Source: Clostridiales bacterium (GTDB lineage: Bacteria > Bacillota > Clostridia > Christensenellales > Pumilibacteraceae). Taken from it: DNA of 64,000 bases. The notes beneath the pieces are model-generated. The model was not told the DNA's origin, made no database searches, and saw only the letters and a program-made list of their open reading frames with translations. Positions 57,097-64,000 of this stretch are shown here, in pieces. The stretch's first letter is position 1. Each line of letters opens with the position of its first letter. A program made the translations under genes and the position numbers. Location: contig JAIDCZ010000027.1 in the NCBI GenBank assembly GCA_029055565.1, positions 1 to 64,000 of the forward strand. Direction: 5' to 3'.

Positions 57097-58263
57097 TCAC
57101 CTCTTCATCTTGGGATCGAGCGCGTCACGCAATCCGTCGCCGATAAAGTTGAACGCCACAACGGCAAGAATAATTATAAGTCCGGCGGGTAGCCAATCGA
57201 GCACGTAGTTGGACAGAATAAGCGGTTCCTTTGCCGCATTGACCATTCGTCCAAGCGATGCAATGGTGGAAGGCGCACCAAGGCCCAAAAAGCTGAGCGA
57301 GGCCTCCGTAAGTATGGTACCGCCAAGGCCGAGCGTCATGGAAACTATAAGCTGCGGCATGACGTTAGGCACCAAGTGCTTGAATATCTTTCGCGCGGGA
57401 CTGAAGCCGAGCGCGTCGGTAGCTATCATGTACTCTTGTTCGCGTAGGAACAGTATTTGTCCGCGCACGAGCCGTGCCGTACCCGACCAACTCATTAGCG
57501 TAAGCACACCCATCATAAAGTACACGCGCATGCCCTCGTCCAGACCGGATCCGTCAAAGAACGCGCCCAAAATAAGCATAATGGGTAGCGACGGCAAACA
57601 GTTGAGAATATCGACGAGTCGCATAATAAGCATATCTACCCAGCCACCGAAGTAACCGGCAAGACCGCCCAAAATAACGCCTATAACGGTGTACACCAAA
57701 ACGACGAGGAAGCTTAGCATAAGCGATAGTCGCCCGCCGTACATAAGACGAACGAATATGTCGTAGCCGTCTTTGTCCGTGCCCAAAAGGTGCAACGCCT
57801 TGTCGCCGTTTTTGTTGACGCCGTACGTAAACGCGGGCGCATGCTTGTTTTCATCGTCGGGCTGATTGATGTAAACGGTATAGTAATCACCGTCCTCATA
57901 GTACTGGAATTCATACAGAATACGCTGTGCTTGCGAGTAGTCGATTTCCGACTCCTCCCACGAAATAAACGCTGGACCGATAAACGAGAAAATAACTACC
58001 GCCAAAAACATTACCAAGCCGATAACCGACAGCCGCGAACGGAAAAACCGCTTGAATACCAGCTTCATCGGAGAAACGATTCTTACATTGTCGGAAATAA
58101 ATTCCGACTTGTTTTCTTGCTTCTTTTCGTCCTTAGCTTCGTCCGTCGATACGGTAACGGCTACTGTGGCCTCGCCTACGCCTACGGCACTCGTTTCGGC
58201 AGTAAGCGTTGCTTCATCGGTAGCGGCAGCGTTATTAAGAATTTCTTTTTGGTTCTCTTCCAT
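57097..58263 (-). CDS. oppC: Oligopeptide ABC transporter permease OppC
   Basis: 388 residues with about six membrane helices and the EAA-loop pattern EYMIATDALGFSPARKIFKHLVPN that contacts the ATPases. The N-terminal ~60 residues are acidic and Thr/Ala/Val-rich (STDEAKDEKKQ), then IVSPMKLVFKRFFRSRLSVIGLVMF starts the membrane part. An extracytoplasmic insert (ILYEFQYYEDGDYYTVYINQPDD) follows TM1. Confidence 0.94.
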   Translation of the reverse strand: MEENQKEILNNAAATDEATLTAETSAVGVGEATVAVTVSTDEAKDEKKQENKSEFISDNVRIVSPMKLVFKRFFRSRLSVIGLVMFLAVVIFSFIGPAFISWEESEIDYSQAQRILYEFQYYEDGDYYTVYINQPDDENKHAPAFTYGVNKNGDKALHLLGTDKDGYDIFVRLMYGGRLSLMLSFLVVLVYTVIGVILGGLAGYFGGWVDMLIMRLVDILNCLPSLPIMLILGAFFDGSGLDEGMRVYFMMGVLTLMSWSGTARLVRGQILFLREQEYMIATDALGFSPARKIFKHLVPNVMPQLIVSMTLGLGGTILTEASLSFLGLGAPSTIASLGRMVNAAKEPLILSNYVLDWLPAGLIIILAVVAFNFIGDGLRDALDPKMKR

Positions 58264-58273
58264 AATGCACCGC

Positions 58274-59257
58274 CTACTTAGAAAGTTTGATTCTCGGGTC
58301 TACAAGCATGTAGGTTATATCCGAGAGCAACGTGCCGAGAACGGACAGTATAGCAATAAACATATTGTAGCCCATAACAAGCGGAACGTCGCCTATCTTT
58401 ATGGCTTGATACGCTATACGACCGATACCGTCAATAGCAAAAACGTCTTCGAGTATCATCATACCGCCGAACAAGCCGGGAATAATGCCAGCCGTCATCG
58501 TTACGATAGGTACCATTGTGTTTCGGAACACGTGCTTATAAATAACCTTGTGCTCCGAAAGGCCTTTAGCGCGCGCAGTGCGCACGTAGTCTTGGTTAAG
58601 CACCTCCAGCGTATTCGTACGCGTATGCCGCATAAGTCCACCTATAGACCCGATTATAATCGTAGCCATTGGCAAGATCATGTGCCATATAAAGTCGCCA
58701 AAGTCAAACCCCGACGTACTGCCGGACGCCAAACCTTGCAACGGCAGCCAGCCAAGCTCGACGGCAAATACGTACATTAACAAATACGCAAGGAAGAACG
58801 ACGGCAACGATATACCTATCATAGCCAAAACGGACGTCGAGTAGTCCACCGCTCCGTACTGACGCGTAGCGGCCTTAATACCCAACGGTATGGCAATAAT
58901 AAACTGGAATATAAACGCCGCCATGCCTATGCCGAAGGAAATCCACATATGGTCGGAAATAACCTCGCCTACGGGCATGGAATATTTGAACGACATACCC
59001 AAATCGCCGCTTAAAGCGCCGGTAAGCCACTTCCAATACCCCTTCATAAGTCCCGCAAACGAGTTATCGTCCAATCCGTACAATGCCTTTTGATGCTGTA
59101 TGTCCTCCAACGTAATTGCTCCGTTTTGCAGTTTGTCCGCAAAGCTCAGATCAATATAGTCGGAGGGGATCATACGCATAATAAGGTATAACAAAAGGGA
59201 TACCAGTAGCAAGATCAATATGGAGTATAAAACTCTTTTAATGATGTACTTAACCAT
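58274..59257 (-). CDS. oppB: Oligopeptide ABC transporter permease OppB
   Basis: 327 residues, full permease length, with six membrane helices, conserved MIGISLPSFFLAYLLMY and the EAA loop DYVRTARAKGLSEHKVIYKHVFRN. It follows oppA and precedes oppC in the standard order. Confidence 0.95.
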   Translation of the reverse strand: MVKYIIKRVLYSILILLLVSLLLYLIMRMIPSDYIDLSFADKLQNGAITLEDIQHQKALYGLDDNSFAGLMKGYWKWLTGALSGDLGMSFKYSMPVGEVISDHMWISFGIGMAAFIFQFIIAIPLGIKAATRQYGAVDYSTSVLAMIGISLPSFFLAYLLMYVFAVELGWLPLQGLASGSTSGFDFGDFIWHMILPMATIIIGSIGGLMRHTRTNTLEVLNQDYVRTARAKGLSEHKVIYKHVFRNTMVPIVTMTAGIIPGLFGGMMILEDVFAIDGIGRIAYQAIKIGDVPLVMGYNMFIAILSVLGTLLSDITYMLVDPRIKLSK

Positions 59258-59314
59258 TTTTTAACCTTTAATCGTAGTAGTAATAGCCTATAAACGTAGT
59301 AGCAAAATCAATTA

Positions 59315-61906
59315 TTATTTTTTAACGATTTCAACTTCCCAAATTCTGGACAGCGGCGACTGATAAGAAGTTACGTTCGATTCCAACGTGCTCTCCTTGA
59401 ATACGCCCTTTCTCCAAACGTAGTAAACGTCTCTCTGATAGGTCGGGAACTCAACGGCAAGGTCCATAAGCATATCCAATGCTTCCGTGTAAATAACCTT
59501 GCGCTCGCTTACGACGTCCGTTTCTCTGCCGTCGTCAATCTTATCCGACAGCTTGTTAATCATTTCCACTTGGTCGTAGTTGTCGGGATTGACCTTTAAT
59601 CCGTCATATTTGCTACCAAGCAAGTATCTGTATCCCCAAGCGGCCGTGCTGGTAGCTTGCGAATTCTTGTGGTATACTTGGTACATATCGGGGTCGGACG
59701 AGGAGCTCCACGCGGCCGCCCACACCGTCAAAAGTCCGGCGGAAAGCTTGGAAAGCGCAGTAGAATCGTGCGTAACGGTAACGTCTAAGCCCATGTCGTT
59801 AAGTATGCTGGCAGAGCGCAAAAGCATGCCGTTGGCAGGGTGATCCTCGCTGTCGCCGGCAATGGTGAAGGTATACTTCATAACGTTGCCCTTTTCGTCG
59901 CGCCATACGCCGTCTTTCTTTTCGCATCCGCCTTTAATGAAGTAGTCTATAGCGGAATTGCCGGTCGCGTCAAACGGATATACTTCCTCAGCGTCTTGCG
60001 GATAAAATTCCTTTAGCGTTCTGGACATCGGACGCAAAATAGACTTACCACCGCTCGAACCGTAATAGTTGACCGCGGACGCCGCATTTAACGTCGTCAT
60101 AATACCCTTGCGGATATAGATGTTAGGTATGTACTGCGCGCTTATACCGATGTAGCCGTAACCAAGATTTTCGGCATGATCGTATTTAAGCTTATTGTTA
60201 TTTAACAGCTTGTTTATGTCTTGGCTGTTCATGGACGGAGAGGCATAGTCTACGTCGCCGGTATTGACCGCGTTGTAAAGCTGCGAGTTGCTGATAACCT
60301 TGTAACGCAGTCTTTCGGTCTTGGGTTTACCAAGTAAGAAGTAAGGATTTGCCTCGAAGTTGACGATGTTGTTGCTGCCAAAGAATTGACCCTTGCTCTT
60401 GGCAACGCCGCCCTCGCCCTTTGCCGCACGGTAAGGACCGGCGCCCAAAGGCAGCTGCTTAACTCTTACTTTGTCCATAAAGTCGGGATCGGAGAATTTA
60501 ACGCCAAAGTGCTCGTTGTCGGCACCGTTATCGCCGGTAGCCTTTGCCCATTCCTCACTCGTCGAATAGTAATGGCCGGGAGCTACGGTAAACGCAAAGT
60601 TCTGCTCGGCCTTGGGGTCGATACCGTTTATGGTAATGTGCAAAACGTCGTATTCTTTGGGGTTACCCGCTTTGTCCTTAAGCGTAATCATGCCGGTAGC
60701 ACCGGTCTTCTTATCCGTATAAGGGATTTCCGTCATACGCTCGATCTTAATGCCTTTTACGTTCTTGACCGGCATGTTGTCTTGGAACTTGCGGTGCTTA
60801 GCGTCGGAAAGCAGATAGTCACTCATGTTTACGTATACGGAATAGTTGCCGTACATAACCGCAACCAACTGGTCCTTAAAGGTTTTGGTTCTGGCCGCGC
60901 CGGACTGCGGATTTACGTAAAACTTGGTGTTGTAAACGTAGTTTATAAGCGTGTTTTTAAACTTGTCGCCGCGTCTGTCGCTCGCCTTTTTGGGAATATC
61001 CTTTTCGGGGAAAGAATGATTATACTCGTAATAATCTATTTTTCCTTGCTGATCGCGGTGATCGGTAATATTGAAAAGGTTGTTGTAATACAAGAACAGC
61101 TGCCAAGGCTCGGTAAGGATATGATTACCGTCCTTGTCCTTGTACTTGTCGTAGTCCTTCTCGATATCTGCGGAAATAGCGGAAGTCCAAGTATCGCCCA
61201 ACGAATCCTTGTAATACGACAAAACCTTGTTCATATCGCTTTCCAGCGTGTTTGCGTCGTCGCCGTTGTAATCGAATAACTTAAAGTACTCGTCGCTCCA
61301 AGTATACTCAACGTCGTCGCACCAAAGCTCGATAGCCGTCATACGACCCAAAACTGCAGACTGGAACTCCTCGTTGGCGTTTTCGGCGTCGTCCAAATCC
61401 TCGGTCTGAGTTCTGTACTCGGTCAAGCCTTGTATCTTAACCGAATACATAGTATTGGATCCGGTGTAAGCGGGATCGAGGTACATATACATATTGAACA
61501 AAACGTCGTCCTTGGTAAGGGGCTTGCCGTCGCTGAACTTTATGTCGTCCTTAAGCGCAAGATAATAGTCAGTCTGATAACCATTGTAATTATTAAGACC
61601 GTCCCAATCCTCTTTTTTACCGCTCTTTTTGTAGCCCCAAGCATGCGCAACGCACGGCTCGTCCCAGCTGGCAATCAGCGTGCCGTCAGAGTCGCTGGAA
61701 AGCATGCCGATTTGGGTTTGGCCTACGATTTCGCCGTCGGCGCCCGAAGTATAGAAGAACGGATTGAAAACCGTATCCAAAGCGTCGGTAGCAAGTACCA
61801 ATGCGGGAACTTCCTTTCCGCACGCAGTAAGCGGCGCGGCCATAGCCGAGACGCACGTAGTTAAGCACAGTACCTTTGCAATAGAACTTTTAATTTTATT
61901 TTTCAT
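59315..61906 (-). CDS. oppA: Oligopeptide-binding lipoprotein OppA (SBP family 5)
   Basis: 863 residues, longer than the typical ~540-600. Signal peptide with lipobox LTAC (Cys29). The family 5 pattern is seen in ...NPFFYTSGADGEIVGQTQIGML..., DIKFSDGKPLTKDDVLFNMYMY and the C-terminal ligand-binding lobe. The extra length comes from Asp/Asn/Tyr-rich insertions near 130-300. It binds substrates for OppBCDF. Confidence 0.92.
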   Translation of the reverse strand: MKNKIKSSIAKVLCLTTCVSAMAAPLTACGKEVPALVLATDALDTVFNPFFYTSGADGEIVGQTQIGMLSSDSDGTLIASWDEPCVAHAWGYKKSGKKEDWDGLNNYNGYQTDYYLALKDDIKFSDGKPLTKDDVLFNMYMYLDPAYTGSNTMYSVKIQGLTEYRTQTEDLDDAENANEEFQSAVLGRMTAIELWCDDVEYTWSDEYFKLFDYNGDDANTLESDMNKVLSYYKDSLGDTWTSAISADIEKDYDKYKDKDGNHILTEPWQLFLYYNNLFNITDHRDQQGKIDYYEYNHSFPEKDIPKKASDRRGDKFKNTLINYVYNTKFYVNPQSGAARTKTFKDQLVAVMYGNYSVYVNMSDYLLSDAKHRKFQDNMPVKNVKGIKIERMTEIPYTDKKTGATGMITLKDKAGNPKEYDVLHITINGIDPKAEQNFAFTVAPGHYYSTSEEWAKATGDNGADNEHFGVKFSDPDFMDKVRVKQLPLGAGPYRAAKGEGGVAKSKGQFFGSNNIVNFEANPYFLLGKPKTERLRYKVISNSQLYNAVNTGDVDYASPSMNSQDINKLLNNNKLKYDHAENLGYGYIGISAQYIPNIYIRKGIMTTLNAASAVNYYGSSGGKSILRPMSRTLKEFYPQDAEEVYPFDATGNSAIDYFIKGGCEKKDGVWRDEKGNVMKYTFTIAGDSEDHPANGMLLRSASILNDMGLDVTVTHDSTALSKLSAGLLTVWAAAWSSSSDPDMYQVYHKNSQATSTAAWGYRYLLGSKYDGLKVNPDNYDQVEMINKLSDKIDDGRETDVVSERKVIYTEALDMLMDLAVEFPTYQRDVYYVWRKGVFKESTLESNVTSYQSPLSRIWEVEIVKK

Positions 61907-61940
61907 GATACCTCCAAATATATACCAAAGTTATTTTTGT

Positions 61941-63443
61941 TTAGTTGCCTTTAACTTCAACCATAGTTACGGATATATTTCCGTTTTCGATTGTGAACTC
62001 GATATCGTAAACGTAAATTATTCGAGTCAACTGATATTTGTTCACGTCCACGTAAACGCATTTTTTAATCTGCTTTTCGTCATAGCCGCCTTCGTCGTTC
62101 TTTACGCCCAGCTTGTATATAGCGTCCTCGCCGAGAGTAATTACGCCGTTCTCCTCGGTGTACTTAACGTACAACGCGAATTCCTTATCTGCGGTTATAA
62201 CGGCCGAGGAGTAAATGTGTTTTACGCTTGCTACCGAACAGTTTTGCATTACTACCGAATCCGACTTTTGCGCAATCAGCATATCGTCCGCGATAGTAAG
62301 GTTGTCGTTTTTAACGCCCACGCCGAGTAGGTATTCAAAGGTATTGCTCGAAGTGAAGTTAACGTTGCTCACCTTTACGTTGCCGGTGCTCTGTCCGGCA
62401 AGCATACCCAAGTAGTAATTTCGTATATTTGCGTCGGACAAATTGTAGCTGAGCGAAATATCCTTAAAGGTTACGTCGGTAATTTCCGCGCCGTCAGTCA
62501 ACGTTCTAAACAGTCCAAAGCTGTCGTAGGAGCGGTCTGCCGCGTGCATAGTAACGCCGAAGTTGCTAATGGTGTGGCCGTTGCCGACAAACTTACCGGC
62601 ATACGATTTAGGCAGCTTGCGCTTATCTCTATCCAAATCGTTGTCGTACTTGGCGCCCCCCATATCTATATCGGCAAGCAAGTAGTAGTTGGTAGTTTCT
62701 CCGACAGCGGAAAGCCGCAAATCGTCCTTGGTGCGTACGAGCGTGTAAATGCCGTCGAGCGACTTGCCCCAAACGTCTACGCTGTCCGAACCTACAAAAG
62801 CGTCGGCGCCCCAAGCGTATGGGAACTCCGCAAGCGCAGTAGAGGCGTTTTCGCTGTCCTTAACGAAATTGTAGGACAAAAAGGTGTAATTATCTACGTT
62901 CAACGGCGTTGCAGCAAGCTTAGTGGGACTGCCGTCTTGCTCGCGTTGCAAGCTGATTTCCTTTGTTTTGGAATAATCACTGCCGTAGTGCAACACAACC
63001 TTGTAATTATCCCACCACTTGGCGTAAAGCGTTACGTCCTTGCTCTCAACTCTATCGTTGGCAAAATCCCAAGCCGTGTCGCTGACTACTACCTTGCCGT
63101 CCGCGTCCTTAACCACGTTGCCGTCGGCGTCCGTTTCCGGTAGATAAAAGCCTTTAAAGGAATACCCCGACATTGTGGGAACAGCTATACCGCCATTATT
63201 GCTTGCACTCGGTGCGGGCAGCTTGCTGTTGGGCCGTATAAGTATGCGCGCAGTAGGCTTGCTGTTGGCCGAGCCGCCTTGAAAGTCGTACGTTACGGCA
63301 ACGGTATATCCTTTCGCCTTGAAGTCGGCCTCCGTAACGTCGTCCGAGCAAGCCGCAAACACGAATATGCCAAGCACCGCAAACGCCGCTATCAGTATGG
63401 ACAGAACGAGTTTTCTGCATTTGGTGTAAACTATTTTTTGCAT
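61941..63443 (-). CDS. Surface lipoprotein with InlB/Listeria-Bacteroides repeat and GLUG-like region
   Basis: From ATG 63443 the product is 500 residues, with a lipobox FAAC (Cys32). Residues ~55-150 look like InlB B-repeat units (TYDFQGGSANSKPTARI, GYSFKGFYLPETDADG, DVTLYAKWW), and ~215-400 resemble GLUG repeats (YYLLADIDMGGAKYD, YAGKFVGNGHTISNF). It lies 34 bases before oppA and after an LRR gene, consistent with an operon. Function at the surface is inferred. Confidence 0.88.
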   Translation of the reverse strand: MQKIVYTKCRKLVLSILIAAFAVLGIFVFAACSDDVTEADFKAKGYTVAVTYDFQGGSANSKPTARILIRPNSKLPAPSASNNGGIAVPTMSGYSFKGFYLPETDADGNVVKDADGKVVVSDTAWDFANDRVESKDVTLYAKWWDNYKVVLHYGSDYSKTKEISLQREQDGSPTKLAATPLNVDNYTFLSYNFVKDSENASTALAEFPYAWGADAFVGSDSVDVWGKSLDGIYTLVRTKDDLRLSAVGETTNYYLLADIDMGGAKYDNDLDRDKRKLPKSYAGKFVGNGHTISNFGVTMHAADRSYDSFGLFRTLTDGAEITDVTFKDISLSYNLSDANIRNYYLGMLAGQSTGNVKVSNVNFTSSNTFEYLLGVGVKNDNLTIADDMLIAQKSDSVVMQNCSVASVKHIYSSAVITADKEFALYVKYTEENGVITLGEDAIYKLGVKNDEGGYDEKQIKKCVYVDVNKYQLTRIIYVYDIEFTIENGNISVTMVEVKGN

Positions 63444-63447
63444 TTTA

Positions 63448-64000
63448 TTACCTTGCCGCAAGTTTATCCTTGAATTGAGAGTTGTTTGTATTGTTTTGAT
63501 ACGCCTCGATAAGCGCCGAAGGAACGTATACCGTTACGTTAAGACAGTTCGCAAACGGATTGCCGTGCATAGCTACCTCGTCGCTCGTTTTGACGATATT
63601 GACTTCAGTCAAGCTCGAACAGCCGGCAAAAGCGTTGTCGCCAATCGATTCCACAAAGGATTCCAATGTTATCGACTTTAACGAAGTACAACCGCTAAAC
63701 GCGTATTCGCCAATCTCCGTCAATGCGTCGGGTAGCTTAACTTCCGCAAGCGCCGCGCAGTCGTTAAAGGTATAATCGCCTATTTTAGTCAACAAACCGC
63801 CAAACTCTATAGCGCGCAGCTCCTTGCAGCCGTTGAACGCGCCGTCGCCAAGCTTGTCGCCTTCCACGCCGGTTACGTCGCCTACAGTTCTAAGCCGCGT
63901 GTTGCGGTAAAACGCGTACGCACCGATAGACAGTACGTTGTAGGTAAGGTTAATGGAAGTAAGGTACTGGCAGTCGTAAAAGGCGCCTTCGCCTATCGTG
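63448..64000 (-). CDS. LRR_5 (BspA-like) protein, 5' end beyond the window
   Basis: The C-terminal 183 residues of a protein whose frame is open to the window edge; the in-frame ATG at 63867 lies inside the repeats and is not the start. It has LRR_5 units (TKIGDYTFNDCAALAEVKLPDALTEIGEYAFSGCTSLKSI style). It ends 4 bases before the InlB-like lipoprotein gene and is probably the first visible gene of the opp operon. Confidence 0.9.
   Translation of the reverse strand, partial: TIGEGAFYDCQYLTSINLTYNVLSIGAYAFYRNTRLRTVGDVTGVEGDKLGDGAFNGCKELRAIEFGGLLTKIGDYTFNDCAALAEVKLPDALTEIGEYAFSGCTSLKSITLESFVESIGDNAFAGCSSLTEVNIVKTSDEVAMHGNPFANCLNVTVYVPSALIEAYQNNTNNSQFKDKLAAR

Noticed and set aside
56100..57146. 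Long plus-strand open frame (348 codons)
   Set aside because: Antisense of the OppD ATPase core; product shows no motif.
60386..61279. Long plus-strand open frame (297 codons)
   Set aside because: It lies fully opposite oppA, which has clear family motifs and a signal peptide.

Overview
The window is a gene-dense chromosomal segment of a Firmicutes-type bacterium. The evidence is gene order (rpmF-plsX-rnc, smc-ftsY, ylxM-ffh-rpsP-khpA-rimM-trmD-rbgA-rnhB, and yicC-gmk-rpoZ-coaBC-priA-def-fmt-rsmB-rlmN), sigma-A-like TTGaca-17-TATAAT promoters, AGGAGG-like ribosome sites and intrinsic terminators. The FprA-type flavodiiron protein, the BspA-like and InlB/GLUG-like lipoproteins and the moderate GC content suggest an anaerobic, probably host-associated member of the Clostridia. 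No 16S gene is present, so finer placement is not supported. Almost everything lies on the minus strand; the only plus-strand genes recognised are tRNA-Gly, tRNA-Lys and one DNA glycosylase gene.

Layout, left to right (transcription mostly right to left). 1-5.6 kb: end of an ABC-transporter ATPase gene, rarA, and a large degenerate cyclic-glucan-synthase-like (NdvB/GH94-like) membrane protein. 5.6-15 kb: rplS with its own promoter and a hairpin leader, then the yicC...rlmN housekeeping operon. 15-22.9 kb: ligA, pcrA, two unassigned genes, coaD, rsmD, a 5-formyl-THF cyclo-ligase and alr. 22.9-28.9 kb: an F-type ATP synthase operon (atpB-E-F-A-G-D-C) without a separate delta gene; the alpha subunit carries a delta-like C-terminal domain at its N-terminus. 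28.9-43.1 kb: the yraN/rnhB/rbgA/trmD/rimM/khpA/rpsP/ffh/ylxM cluster, an inserted M48 metalloprotease, ftsY, smc, rnc, plsX and rpmF. 43.2-45.3 kb: six tRNAs in two orientations, a membrane protein, a macrodomain protein and a decayed tandem duplication of a tRNA 3' end plus terminator. 45.3-53.2 kb: deoxyinosine glycosylase, flavodiiron protein, acetyltransferase, Mrp ATPase, O-antigen-ligase-like protein, esterase, flavoprotein and a BspA-like lipoprotein preceded by a structured leader RNA. 53.5-64 kb: an oligopeptide ABC transporter (oppA-B-C-D-F plus a small membrane protein) headed by two surface lipoproteins.

The most unusual points are the delta-alpha fusion of the ATP synthase, the truncated NdvB-like protein that lacks recognisable catalytic parts, a candidate attenuator before the BspA-like gene, a perfect 30-bp palindrome at the predicted start of the ylxM-ffh transcript, and oligopeptide-transporter subunits with long charged or repetitive additions (a histone-H1-like Lys/Ala/Ser/Thr tail on OppD, an acidic insert in OppF, an acidic N-terminus on OppC). 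All functional statements rest on motif recognition by eye; no database search was run.
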